Notes under the pieces: model-generated
Told to the model about the DNA's origin: nothing
Databases searched by the model: none
Seen by the model: the letters and a program-made list of their open reading frames with translations, nothing else
Program-made: the position numbers and the translations under genes
DNA from: a virus
DNA: 41,480 nt
Direction: 5' to 3' (one strand)
Virus record (IMG/VR): IMGVR_UViG_3300027710_000852
Span: 1-41,480 of that record
Shown: piece after piece, positions 8,178-16,151 of the stretch
How positions within the stretch are numbered: the first letter of the stretch is position 1
Layout: the number at the start of each line of letters is the position of its first letter

Positions 8178-8342
8178 ATGGAACAATACATGGATGACTT
8201 TCAAAACTACAAACGATTTACAGCTAAATGCAAATGCGGTTGTCCTGCACACTGCAATCATAGTTGTACCAAATGCGAATACTGCCCGGACTGCGAATGT
8301 CCAGAGTGCGTGGAACTAGATAAAAGCAGGGGATACAATTAA
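8178..8342 (+). CDS. Cysteine-rich mini-protein, 54 aa
   Basis: A strong AGGAG lies 6-8 nt before the ATG, and the stop overlaps the next gene's start by one base (TAATG), so the gene is well supported despite its size. Ten cysteines fall between residues 18 and 44 in closely spaced C-x-C, C-x-x-C and C-x-x-x-C patterns (CKCGC, then CTKCEYC, then CECPEC), with two histidines among them. Such density is typical of metal binding, as in metallothioneins or compact zinc/Fe-S binding peptides. I recognise no named family. It is divergent from the Fe-S carrier gene, which suggests a link to metal or cluster handling (inference). Confidence 0.85.
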   Translation: MEQYMDDFQNYKRFTAKCKCGCPAHCNHSCTKCEYCPDCECPECVELDKSRGYN

Positions 8343-8683
8343 TGTCGTACTGGTCTAGAGCAGATACCAAAGAATGGATAATACAATTAGAACATCGTAT
8401 TCAAGACATAGACTATTATCTTAATAAAGCCGAGGAATGGTGCGATGAATATGGAATTGATAACAATAACCTAATATTCATGTGTAGTTTTTTAACCTGC
8501 GTTTGGGTTAGTAATATGAGAGGTGAGCCCATTACCTTTAATGAGCTTATGGAAATACTCGGGGTTGACGAATGGAATGATGACGAGGAAAAGTATTACG
8601 AACTAGACGAATGTTGGGGAAATTTAGATTTCCACGAGTTTCTAGAAAAGGTTGTAGCTACGTATTCTGAAGATGATGATTAA
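8342..8683 (+). CDS. Acidic hypothetical protein, 113 aa
   Basis: I do not recognise it. It is strongly acidic, with many Asp/Glu, several Trp, and a C terminus ending EDDD. A hydrophobic central segment (NLIFMCSFLTCVWVS) is flanked by helical acidic stretches. Its start overlaps the stop of the Cys-rich mini-gene, implying coupled translation. Its last 4 bases overlap the end of the convergent 81-aa gene. A role as a partner of the Cys-rich protein, or as a host-protein inhibitor, is speculation. Confidence 0.75.
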   Translation: MSYWSRADTKEWIIQLEHRIQDIDYYLNKAEEWCDEYGIDNNNLIFMCSFLTCVWVSNMRGEPITFNELMEILGVDEWNDDEEKYYELDECWGNLDFHEFLEKVVATYSEDDD

Positions 8684-8925
8684 GAATAATCTTTAACCGG
8701 GCCGCCGTGAGTGGCACTTTTGAGTTTGCGGCCCTTTAGCTTTACTCCGGAACCTTTTACACCTTGTTTACCAGTTCCAGCTGTATGGTCACTGTCGTGT
8801 TTAAGTAAACCGTTACTCACACATTGGCTGTACCGGACATTGCTCAAACGAGAATGCCCCACAGAGCATTGGCTGGCTGTGGGGGTAGGTAGTTTCTTTT
8901 CGGCTAAAAGTTCTGTGATTCGCAT
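8680..8925 (-). CDS. Hypothetical basic protein, 81 aa
   Basis: It begins MRITELLAEKK, a start common among small marine phage proteins. The second half is Gly/Lys-rich (GTGKQGVKGSGVKLKGRKL) and ends GGPVKDYS. I cannot name the family. It lies 8 nt after the 3-TM gene on the same strand and has no clear Shine-Dalgarno, so it may depend on coupling. An overlapping plus-strand reading looks less protein-like. Confidence 0.65.
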   Translation of the reverse strand: MRITELLAEKKLPTPTASQCSVGHSRLSNVRYSQCVSNGLLKHDSDHTAGTGKQGVKGSGVKLKGRKLKSATHGGPVKDYS

Positions 8926-8933
8926 TCAGTTAT

Positions 8934-9254
8934 TTATTTGAATACAATCATTCCTAACATTACCACTTGTCCAATAAATCCTACGCAAATAGTGGAAACA
9001 TACAGGAAGTTCTTTTCGATAAGGCTTTTAAAGAACAAGGTAGTCAGTGCGGCCCACACAAAGATCATAAGATCATAGGGTGGTAACTTATCGCTCTGTG
9101 CTAGAATCATAGCAAGTAACGTGGGAACAGCCGCAAAATGCAATAGCACAATAGTAATCCAGCCTAACGTATGAGCACTAATATGTCCCAAATGTTCCTT
9201 AAAGAACATGTAGATAAAGTTAATCAGTTTAGAGACGAGTCCGATAAATTTCAT
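8934..9254 (-). CDS. Small integral membrane protein, 106 aa, about 3 TM segments
   Basis: Hydrophobic segments at about residues 28-50 (TLGWITIVLLHFAAVPTLLA), 60-80 and 85-105 predict three membrane helices in the inner membrane. A Shine-Dalgarno (AAGGA) precedes the ATG. It directly follows the SleB hydrolase gene, so a holin-like or spanin-like lysis role is possible. It has no diagnostic holin motif, so that remains inference. Confidence 0.8.
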   Translation of the reverse strand: MKFIGLVSKLINFIYMFFKEHLGHISAHTLGWITIVLLHFAAVPTLLAMILAQSDKLPPYDLMIFVWAALTTLFFKSLIEKNFLYVSTICVGFIGQVVMLGMIVFK

Positions 9255-9263
9255 TTTAAGTCC

Positions 9264-9839
9264 TTATTTGTAAAAAATATGATTGCCAATTTTTGTAATC
9301 TTTTCACGCTTCCATCCTGGATTAATGTAATCTCCGTGAAAGTACATTGCATCCTTTAAACTAGGTAATCGGAATCCTTCTAGTAGAACTTTTTTAGCAA
9401 CTTCTTCACTTTCCTTAAAATTAGCTCGGTTAACAGGTCTAGCCATAACAGCTCTGTCGCAGACCCAACTGAATTGACACAGGACCTTTTCATAGACAAT
9501 GTTCTTTTGATAGATAGTCTTACAAATGTCAGCTGGATATAAACCGCTTTCGGTTCTGTTTATTGTTACTTGTGCCACGGCTACTTTACCTTCAAAAGGC
9601 TGATTGCCTGCTTCGTAGTAAATGTTTGTAGCAAGACAGGCCAATTGCCTTTCTCTCAGTGCTGTTGTGATTTGGGAACTCTCCATGGACTCATATTTGT
9701 CGAGTTTATCAACAACTATCCATTTAAGCATAAACACCGAAAGCATCAGTGCTGTTACCATTAGTAGAATTTTTACTGCTTTTACTAAAGCTGTAACATC
9801 CACATCCGGTTGTTCCTTATCTAGCGTTAACTCAGTCAT
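9264..9839 (-). CDS. SleB-type cell-wall hydrolase with N-terminal membrane anchor, 191 aa
   Basis: The C-terminal domain (about residues 62-191) matches the hydrolase_2/SleB family: catalytic Glu76 in NIYYEAGNQPFEGKVAVAQV, then CQFSWVCD and a terminal FHGDYINPGWKR...IGNHIFYK. The family cleaves peptidoglycan glycan strands. Residues about 22-43 form one hydrophobic helix, suggesting a signal-anchor endolysin exported by host Sec rather than released by a holin. A near-perfect Shine-Dalgarno (AAAGGAGG) precedes the ATG and a good promoter sits about 33 nt upstream. Probably the phage endolysin or a virion-independent wall enzyme. Confidence 0.9.
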   Translation of the reverse strand: MTELTLDKEQPDVDVTALVKAVKILLMVTALMLSVFMLKWIVVDKLDKYESMESSQITTALRERQLACLATNIYYEAGNQPFEGKVAVAQVTINRTESGLYPADICKTIYQKNIVYEKVLCQFSWVCDRAVMARPVNRANFKESEEVAKKVLLEGFRLPSLKDAMYFHGDYINPGWKREKITKIGNHIFYK

Positions 9840-9871
9840 TGAAGACCTCCTTTTTCGTTAGTGGTAAAATA

Positions 9872-9901
9872 ATTATACAACAATGACTATTATACAGTCA
9901 A
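9872..9901 (-). promoter_or_regulatory. sigma70-type promoter for the SleB gene
   Basis: On the minus strand TTGACT and TATAAT are separated by 18 bp. Three TGGTAAAA octamers in plus orientation lie in and around it (9862-9869, 9905-9912, 9925-9932), the last two 20 bp apart. They may be binding sites for the factor that acts on the right-hand early promoters. Confidence 0.65.
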
Positions 9902-9933
9902 AGTTGGTAAAAAGCAAGCGATTTTGGTAAAAT

Positions 9934-11412
9934 TTAGGAGCAGACTGTAATTCCGTACATCATTTCAAATCGATCTGCATCACTTCTATCATTGACCATA
10001 GGTTCGCCTCGAATGTTAAGGCTTGTGTTCAACAACATTGGACAGCCTGTTAGGGCGTACCATTTTTCCAAGAGTCTTCGAATTCCCGAATCGTCTTTTG
10101 GGACAGTTTGTACACGACTAGTCCCGTCAGCATGAACGATAGCAGGAAATAACTGAGGGTGCCTACAACGAGCGACTGACTGCATATACCTGCTGTTACT
10201 CCAGCCAGGAGGCATATCAAAGTACTGATCAGCCAGCTCCTCCAGAATAACTGGGGCGAAAGGTCTGAATTTCTGTCTACGTTTAATTCCATTTACTTGA
10301 TCCTTAATTTCTGGACCTCTTGGGTCTGCAAGTAAGCTACGGTTGCCTAATGCCCTGGGTCCAAACTCTGCACGGCCGCTTGCTACACCGACTATCTTAT
10401 TAGTATATAATTCTTTAATAACAGCGTCAATTGGATAGTTACCCGGTATATCGTGTCCGAGGAATGCGTCAGTCCAATGTATTTTGTATCGATATCCCAG
10501 TGCGGCAGCGCCTAGACTACTGCCAGCGTCACCCGGATTGGGCATAATCCAAATGTCCTTATAGTAATTCCCTAATAGTCTATTAGCTGAACAGTTAAGG
10601 GCAACACCACCACCGTAGACTAGATTATCACTGCGTCCGAGTTGTTTGGCTTTTTTAATTACGGTTGTTATTAGAGTTTCGACTAATGCCTGGCTGCTGG
10701 CTGCAATATTGTAGTGATCCCCATTAGGATTAAACGCTGGATCTATTCCCTTGTGTAAATTGTATTTGAAAGTTAACTCGTCTACATCTTTAATTAAATG
10801 ATCTTCTAAATTTACAGTATTAGATCCGTAAGCTGCCATACCCATTAGTATATATTCTTCATCTAAAGGACGTAGGCCAACATTTGCAGTCATTGCCGAA
10901 TAAAATAGCCCTATACTGTTAGGGTATGATTGAGACCATAATTTTTTATATTCGGCTCGACCTGTGTCAGTATCGTATTCAGCATGCCAAATAGTGATAG
11001 TGTCAAACTCACCGATAGCATCAATAATCACAACTGTGGCATTATCAAAAGGACTTGTTTGAAATCCTGCGGCTGCATGACTTAGATGGTGCCCATGAGT
11101 ATATATCTTTCCGTTGCCTAATGTTTTTATATTTGCAGGACCAATAATGTTTTTAACATTCAAGTTAGCAACAGATGGCTGTTGTCCTGCTACTAGTTGT
11201 CTTAGATATTTTAACCAAGGTTTTTCATAATAATGAATTTGATATTCTGTAGTATATTGTAAAGCGTCTGCGATTATAGAACTACATAGGTTATCATCGT
11301 GCTTGTTCTTACTGTATCGCTCACTATGGCCAGCAAATACAATGTTCCCAGAAGAATCTATAACACTTAGGGCGGCATCGTGAAAGCCGCAACTTAAACC
11401 AATATAGTCCAT
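9934..11412 (-). CDS. Carbamoyltransferase (NodU/CmcH/TobZ family), 492 aa
   Basis: It transfers a carbamoyl group from carbamoyl phosphate, via carbamoyl-adenylate, to a hydroxyl, usually on a sugar. The N-terminal Kae1-like domain shows the metal-binding HHLSHA motif (H108, H112), D131 in IDAIGE, and the nucleotide loop YGGGVALNCSAN. The C-terminal YrdC-like domain shows GRAEFGPRALGNRSLLADP and NTSLNIRGEP. Length is slightly short for the family (about 530-600) but both domains are present. It is the last gene of the long minus-strand sugar cassette and probably adds an O-carbamoyl cap to the glycan (inference). Phage homologues are known. Confidence 0.95.
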   Translation of the reverse strand: MDYIGLSCGFHDAALSVIDSSGNIVFAGHSERYSKNKHDDNLCSSIIADALQYTTEYQIHYYEKPWLKYLRQLVAGQQPSVANLNVKNIIGPANIKTLGNGKIYTHGHHLSHAAAGFQTSPFDNATVVIIDAIGEFDTITIWHAEYDTDTGRAEYKKLWSQSYPNSIGLFYSAMTANVGLRPLDEEYILMGMAAYGSNTVNLEDHLIKDVDELTFKYNLHKGIDPAFNPNGDHYNIAASSQALVETLITTVIKKAKQLGRSDNLVYGGGVALNCSANRLLGNYYKDIWIMPNPGDAGSSLGAAALGYRYKIHWTDAFLGHDIPGNYPIDAVIKELYTNKIVGVASGRAEFGPRALGNRSLLADPRGPEIKDQVNGIKRRQKFRPFAPVILEELADQYFDMPPGWSNSRYMQSVARCRHPQLFPAIVHADGTSRVQTVPKDDSGIRRLLEKWYALTGCPMLLNTSLNIRGEPMVNDRSDADRFEMMYGITVCS

Positions 11413-11413
11413 A

Positions 11414-11530
11414 TTATTTGTAGATAAAGGGATCTCGTTTTTGAAGTTCTTTTATTCTTTTGCGTATCTTTCGCTGTTCTATTCTAAATTTAATTTCTCT
11501 AAAAATAAAATTATAAAATCGTTTAAACAT
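11414..11530 (-). CDS. Small basic peptide, 38 aa
   Basis: It starts at ATG with a good Shine-Dalgarno (AAGGAAA) and stops one base before the carbamoyltransferase start, so it is very likely translated. Fourteen of 38 residues are Lys or Arg, arranged as an amphipathic helix (IKFRIEQRKIRKRIKELQKR) ending DPFIYK. I do not recognise it. It could bind nucleic acid or membranes, or act as a leader for the downstream enzyme. Confidence 0.7.
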   Translation of the reverse strand: MFKRFYNFIFREIKFRIEQRKIRKRIKELQKRDPFIYK

Positions 11531-11539
11531 TGGTTTTCC

Positions 11540-12322
11540 TTAAATTTTTCCTAGTAGTAACGTTGCCACAGCATCATGCACTTTTTCTGCAAAATGGCGT
11601 TCAGGACACAGAACGCCGATATTAATATCTTTGGCTATTTTAGGCATCTCTACTGCATAACTAAAATTTGCATATTCTTTAAAATTATTAAAATCTTTTA
11701 TATCTTTATTAACAACATTATCTTCAATAATGTTAGAATTTCCTGCGACCCAAAGTAACTTTATACTATTTACTTTACAAAAATCTTGAAGAAGAATTAC
11801 ATTCTTATAGAACATAATCATTCTGTGGTAACGACTTAGGTTTAACAAATAAAATTGAGATATTGGATTATTGATATTATCAGTTTTTGCCAAAAAATAA
11901 GGTTTCCAAAGAAGATCAGTGTTGTCATTTGGTAATTCCAATCTTGACGGGTCGGCAGTACCTATAAGTGCAACAATATTTTTATGTTGTTTTTTTATTT
12001 CTATTAAATCTTGTAATGCAACCCTAGTTATTCTGTCATTACTGCTGCCACCTTGTGCATTGTTTAAAAAATTACAATTTAAATGTTGTTGAATTTTAGC
12101 AGCAAAATTTTTGTTATACTCTTCTGTAGAAATTCTTTTTAAGAATTCATTAGATCTAAATTCATTTCTTTGCCGATCTTCTAAGACCCACGAGGATATA
12201 TGCTCGGGTCTTTCTTCGCCAAAGTTGTAATAACCGGGGAAATCTTTTTTTAAGAAATTACCTAGTTCTTCTCCTTTAACAAAACTATCACCATTAGCAT
12301 ACAAAAATAAATCAGTTGACAT
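11540..12322 (-). CDS. SGNH/GDSL-like hydrolase family protein, 260 aa
   Basis: The motif order suits an SGNH esterase/acyltransferase fold: block I ANGDSFVKGEELG near the start, block II-like NNAQGGSSNDRITR, block III-like VALIGTADPSR, and a C-terminal H in PERHFAEKVH. The nucleophile would be the Ser of GDS. It could remove or add acetyl groups on the glycan (inference). I use the ATG at 12322; a TTG 18 nt upstream overlaps the preceding gene. This is one of four related proteins in the cassette, all quite divergent. Substrate is unknown. Confidence 0.75.
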   Translation of the reverse strand: MSTDLFLYANGDSFVKGEELGNFLKKDFPGYYNFGEERPEHISSWVLEDRQRNEFRSNEFLKRISTEEYNKNFAAKIQQHLNCNFLNNAQGGSSNDRITRVALQDLIEIKKQHKNIVALIGTADPSRLELPNDNTDLLWKPYFLAKTDNINNPISQFYLLNLSRYHRMIMFYKNVILLQDFCKVNSIKLLWVAGNSNIIEDNVVNKDIKDFNNFKEYANFSYAVEMPKIAKDINIGVLCPERHFAEKVHDAVATLLLGKI

Positions 12323-12326
12323 AATT

Positions 12327-12890
12327 TTACTTAACTCCAATTAGCATGTACCGGGTAAATCTCCAATCTGGATAGACAAACTGTTTTTCTCCTGCGTATA
12401 TCTGTTCAGTTGTAGGAAATTGAGCTACAAACTCTTGTAAACAAGTGCTATGTATATAATGATCATTATGTATCATGTTGTTACCTTGTAACGCCACTGT
12501 GGTGCCTTTAGGAATACGGTGCCACCAATCAAAGCTGTCAAAATGTTCTGTGCTGGTATTAATTACTAAATCAGGCGGTGAAAATTTAATATCTAACTTG
12601 TTGCAATCTGCTGTATGTGCTTTAAACTTCCAATCTTGGTAGACCCAATTCTCGTTGATCATGTCTGCAACTTGTTCGCAGTACGGATCAACATCATAAC
12701 TTCTAATAGAAGATATTGCCAACTGTCCTCTACTGCGTAGTAAGAATGCCGTTATGCCATACCACCCACCGTAGATCCATACTGTGTCTATGCTAGAAAA
12801 TTGTTTCTCTAATTCTTCGCAGAGCCAAATCTTACTGCCAACTTGCCCACTACTAAACGCATCTTTATCTACGCTCAATATCTGACTCAT
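12327..12890 (-). CDS. Class I SAM methyltransferase-like protein, 187 aa
   Basis: The fold pattern fits a Rossmann methyltransferase: WIYGGWYGITAFLL takes the place of the usual glycine-rich motif I, SYDVDPYC supplies the acidic residue that would bind the SAM ribose, and PPDLVINTSTEHFDS resembles motif IV. I chose the ATG at 12890 because CGGAG lies 9 nt upstream of it; longer readings overlap the upstream gene more. It overlaps the cytidylyltransferase-cupin gene by 26 nt. Probably methylates a sugar or small metabolite; substrate unknown. The weak motif I leaves some doubt about activity. Confidence 0.75.
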   Translation of the reverse strand: MSQILSVDKDAFSSGQVGSKIWLCEELEKQFSSIDTVWIYGGWYGITAFLLRSRGQLAISSIRSYDVDPYCEQVADMINENWVYQDWKFKAHTADCNKLDIKFSPPDLVINTSTEHFDSFDWWHRIPKGTTVALQGNNMIHNDHYIHSTCLQEFVAQFPTTEQIYAGEKQFVYPDWRFTRYMLIGVK

Positions 12891-13617
12891 TGCAGGCATC
12901 TCCGTATTGTATTTCAACTATCCTGCAAGGGACATCATAGGGATTAGATAACTGATGCCAATCTCCTTTAGGAATCTTATAAGATTGATGCGTTGATAAT
13001 TCGGCGGGTAGGAGAGCGTATCCGTTTGGCATCATAGAATATACAATGCACTGTCCTTCTGATACTAACCAATATTCACTTCGCTGATCGTGCCGTTGCA
13101 TACTTAGGCTCTGTCCAGGCTCTACTGTCAGTTCTTTAACTTTAGTACCGCTAACTTCGTGCAGGACACGATAGTATCCCCAAGGGCGTTCTGTTTTAGG
13201 AGCTTTCCATTCTTCAAGAATCCAACTACTACTATTTGCTTTGTTAGTTCCACCAACTCCGAATACAAACTCTACGTCATCAAATACCATTTCTGGAATA
13301 TTATCTCTAGTTCTGTCTCCACCATTGGCAAAGACTATTTTATCCCTAGGAAACATTTCTGTTACTTGCCTAATAGCATCTATAGCACTTCCATCATCGT
13401 CATTAAATTCTATAACTCTGTGGACCTGATATAAGTTTTCAATAATAGACTTTCGTTCGGCGACCGGCATGAACGATCTACCCTTTTTGCGGGCAAGCCA
13501 AGCGTCACTGTTTACACCTACAATTAATAGGTTGCCTAATTGTTTTGCGGCTTTGAAGTAATCAATATGACCGCTATGTAGTGGATCAAAGCCACCTGTT
13601 ACTAATACAATTTTCAT
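12865..13617 (-). CDS. Cytidylyltransferase-cupin fusion, 250 aa
   Basis: Residues 1 to about 135 form a nucleotidyltransferase domain of the RfaE-C/TagD type, with GGFDPLHSGHIDYF carrying the HxGH motif (H14, H17). Residues about 143-250 form a cupin like the C-terminal domain of type II mannose-6-phosphate isomerases: ERPWGYYRVL, MQRHDQRSEYWLVSEG (H176, E181) and IPKGDWHQLSNPYD (H221). The first domain activates a sugar phosphate or polyol phosphate with CTP or ATP; the second binds a metal and may isomerise the sugar. It heads the 9934-13617 transcript, with a TATAAT promoter upstream. Confidence 0.9.
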   Translation of the reverse strand: MKIVLVTGGFDPLHSGHIDYFKAAKQLGNLLIVGVNSDAWLARKKGRSFMPVAERKSIIENLYQVHRVIEFNDDDGSAIDAIRQVTEMFPRDKIVFANGGDRTRDNIPEMVFDDVEFVFGVGGTNKANSSSWILEEWKAPKTERPWGYYRVLHEVSGTKVKELTVEPGQSLSMQRHDQRSEYWLVSEGQCIVYSMMPNGYALLPAELSTHQSYKIPKGDWHQLSNPYDVPCRIVEIQYGDACNESDIERR

Positions 13618-13656
13618 TTGATTTATTTAACTTTAATAAAACTCGTTTATAAATTT

Positions 13657-13686
13657 ATTATACACTCGTTAAACTAGGTAAGTAAA
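13657..13686 (-). promoter_or_regulatory. Probable promoter for the 13617-9934 operon
   Basis: On the minus strand TTTACT and TATAAT are separated by 18 bp, in the AT-rich gap between the divergent cytidylyltransferase-cupin and radical SAM genes. Confidence 0.55.
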
Positions 13687-13708
13687 GATATTAACTCATT
13701 TCAATTAC

Positions 13709-14812
13709 ATGTCAGACATTTTAAAAAAATACGTATGCATCTCACCGTTTAGGTATTTGGACGTTCAAGGAACTAGCCAATATATTTGTTGCCCTTCTTG
13801 GTGCCCTACTAATATTCGAGAAACTGAAGATAACCATATCAATTGGGATCCAGTTTCATCGGATGAAGATTTATTAAAGAATTGGAATTCTCCAACAATT
13901 CAAGAAGTTAGAAAATCAGTAGTCGATGGATCATATAAGTATTGCAACCATAAAATATGTCCAGCTTTATCAAGCCTAATAAACACCGGAATACCAACAC
14001 CTGTATTATTAGAGAGATCAGCATTTGAACATACCTATGACATTAAAAGCATAAACGATGTTAAAGACTTCCAAGGATTACCTGAAGAGATATTATTTGG
14101 ATTTGATAGAAGCTGTAATCTAAAGTGTCCATCTTGCCGAGCCGATCTTGTTTCAAATGATGATGTTGATTCTGATGAACACGCAAGAAAACTGTTACTG
14201 CTGTCATTTATAGAGCAATCATTTGCTTCATCACTTAAAAAGATTATGATAACAGGCAGTGGAGATCCGTTTTACTCTAAAATCTACCGAGACTACCTGA
14301 TTAATTTTAATGAGAATCTTTATCCAAATTTAGAATGTATACAGATTATCACCAACGGCGTTTTGCTCAATGAAAAAATGTGGAACAGTCTAAAATCTAA
14401 AAAGTATATTAAGGTAGTAGAGATAAGCATAGATGCTGGCTGCAAAGATACCTACGAAAATGTTACTAGACTTAATGGAGATTGGGATAAACTTATAGAA
14501 AATATTAAATTCTTAAGCACACAGTCTTCAATTATACATATGACATTCTCAATGGTTGTCAGTCAACACAACTATAAAGAGATGTTACAAATGTATAATA
14601 TTATCTCTGATATTTTCAAAGAGTCTACTGTAGGATTTGATGTTCATTATCGTCAATTAGTGCATTGGCAAACTGGAAAGTTCTCTATTAAAGAAGTTGG
14701 TGATCTTTCTATTTTTGAACCAACACACACGTTGTTCAACGACTTTGTTTTAGAATTGCAAAAAATAGCTACCTTAGATAAAGTCAACCACAACTTCCAT
14801 CACTTGTTGTAA
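13709..14812 (+). CDS. Radical SAM protein, 367 aa
   Basis: The [4Fe-4S]/SAM motif is C136-N-L-K-C140-P-S-C143, followed by a glycine motif in MITGSGDPF. Extra cysteines near the N terminus (C27, C28, C32) and at 79 and 84 could bind an auxiliary cluster. Radical SAM enzymes make a 5'-deoxyadenosyl radical to drive difficult C-H chemistry; the substrate here is unknown. It is the only plus-strand gene within the sugar cassette. It has no visible Shine-Dalgarno, and its end overlaps the convergent E1-beta-like gene by 13 nt. Its position breaks the minus-strand operon in two. Confidence 0.9.
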   Translation: MSDILKKYVCISPFRYLDVQGTSQYICCPSWCPTNIRETEDNHINWDPVSSDEDLLKNWNSPTIQEVRKSVVDGSYKYCNHKICPALSSLINTGIPTPVLLERSAFEHTYDIKSINDVKDFQGLPEEILFGFDRSCNLKCPSCRADLVSNDDVDSDEHARKLLLLSFIEQSFASSLKKIMITGSGDPFYSKIYRDYLINFNENLYPNLECIQIITNGVLLNEKMWNSLKSKKYIKVVEISIDAGCKDTYENVTRLNGDWDKLIENIKFLSTQSSIIHMTFSMVVSQHNYKEMLQMYNIISDIFKESTVGFDVHYRQLVHWQTGKFSIKEVGDLSIFEPTHTLFNDFVLELQKIATLDKVNHNFHHLL

Positions 14813-15342
14813 TACAGTTCGGGATACTCAACTAATACATGTATGCCGCCCCGAGTGTATGCTGTTTTATAAGTATCTACAATATCAGTGGCGTCGGTTA
14901 AGTTATGAAAAGTTGTATTAGGACACATTGATTTAAATTCAGAAAAATAGTTGCCCTTATGCTGGTGACCCGGGTCTAACGGAGTATCAGCACCCTTGCC
15001 TAATCTGATCAATATGTTAGCAGTATTTCCAGTCATTGATTTAAACTTATCAACGTGGTTGACTAACTGATTGGCTGCTAATAATATAAAATCCCAACGA
15101 GGATAAAATGTTACCACTGTCTTTCCAGTCATTGCAATACCTAATGACATACCCATTTGAGTTTCCTCCATTACAGGAACTTCGATCATTTTATCCTTAG
15201 GTACGTTACCTAGTGTAGTACTCATAGGATTACCAGCATAGACAATTTGTTGCCCTATGAAGATTACGTTTGATTGATTCCCTAGGAAAGTCATTGCATC
15301 TGTTAATGCGCCTTGATAGGGTGCAGTTGTAGGTTTGTTCAT
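14800..15342 (-). CDS. Thiamine-diphosphate enzyme PYR domain (E1-beta/transketolase-like), 180 aa
   Basis: The sequence fits the pyrimidine-binding domain of 2-oxoacid dehydrogenase E1-beta or transketolase: MIEVPVMEETQMGMSLGIAM, with Glu59 as the likely catalytic residue that activates the cofactor, then AANQLVNHVDKF. It ends where the usual C-terminal transketolase domain would begin, at about half of normal E1-beta length. Its partner PP domain is encoded separately at 22368-23000. Together they could form a minimal ThDP enzyme acting on a keto-sugar or adding a two-carbon unit (inference). Its start overlaps the upstream stop by 4 nt (ATGA). Confidence 0.85.
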   Translation of the reverse strand: MNKPTTAPYQGALTDAMTFLGNQSNVIFIGQQIVYAGNPMSTTLGNVPKDKMIEVPVMEETQMGMSLGIAMTGKTVVTFYPRWDFILLAANQLVNHVDKFKSMTGNTANILIRLGKGADTPLDPGHQHKGNYFSEFKSMCPNTTFHNLTDATDIVDTYKTAYTRGGIHVLVEYPELYYNK

Positions 15343-16151
15343 ATATTTTTACTTTTTAAGAATGGAAATAGTATATTTTTACACCAAAGTTTTGTTCCGT
15401 ATGCTCCTGGGTGAAAACCATCTGAAGAAAACAGTTCTGAATTTCTAGATGATTCAATACGTTGTTCAGGAGTTAACATTTCATCTTTCTTTTTTGAAAT
15501 AGTTAAAAAAGACTCTAAGTATTCTAACATACCCTGTGTTATTATATTGTCAAAATCTAATTGTTTATATAGATAATTTATAATTTGGTGGTTTTTGTTA
15601 TTTTCAATATCGTTGAATACAAAATCCATATAAAATTGCTGTATTAATGTTACATTATGCAATTTACAAAAATTCTGTAACATTATGATATTTTGTAAAC
15701 TGTCGTGGACTTTGCCAACTCCGCCAGTAAATTTATCTATAAGGAAATGTTGTTGGGTGAATCCTAATATATAATCGTTTTTATTATTACCATGCTCAGT
15801 AGTATACCATCCACCGTTATTCGATCTAAGATTTTTTAAGTTTAATAAACATCTATCCGTTAGATCCATTTTTTTAATTGTATCAGGGTTGTCTATATAC
15901 CAAGACGATCTGCTAGTTCCGCTCCACATTACTATAACTAAAATTTCCTCAGGAGGTATTCCTTTGTTAAACGCTTCAACTAATTCAAACATTATTTTTT
16001 TTTGAATCATCCCTTGGCCTTGACTGGGAAACGCTGTTTTTATAGATATTAAATTATCATTTTTAGATTTTAAATAATTCTCTAATGTATGGACCCAACT
16101 ATTTTCCCAGTTAGTAAAACTACACCCCCCAGTAATAAAATGACTAATCAT
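15339..16151 (-). CDS. SGNH-like hydrolase family protein, 270 aa
   Basis: Block I is ITGGCSFTNWENSW near the N terminus, with the Ser of GCSFT as likely nucleophile. A block III-like WSGTSRSSW lies near residue 75. The C-terminal DGFHPGAYGTKLW matches the DxxH block V. The family covers esterases, acyltransferases and sulfated-sugar hydrolases. It overlaps both neighbours by 4 nt, so translation is coupled. The middle is AT-rich and variable. Acyl modification of the glycan is the natural guess from context. Confidence 0.8.
   Translation of the reverse strand: MISHFITGGCSFTNWENSWVHTLENYLKSKNDNLISIKTAFPSQGQGMIQKKIMFELVEAFNKGIPPEEILVIVMWSGTSRSSWYIDNPDTIKKMDLTDRCLLNLKNLRSNNGGWYTTEHGNNKNDYILGFTQQHFLIDKFTGGVGKVHDSLQNIIMLQNFCKLHNVTLIQQFYMDFVFNDIENNKNHQIINYLYKQLDFDNIITQGMLEYLESFLTISKKKDEMLTPEQRIESSRNSELFSSDGFHPGAYGTKLWCKNILFPFLKSKNI

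Noticed and set aside
8711-8941. Plus-strand 76-aa reading
   Set aside because: Antisense to the better-supported 81-aa gene and protein composition is atypical.
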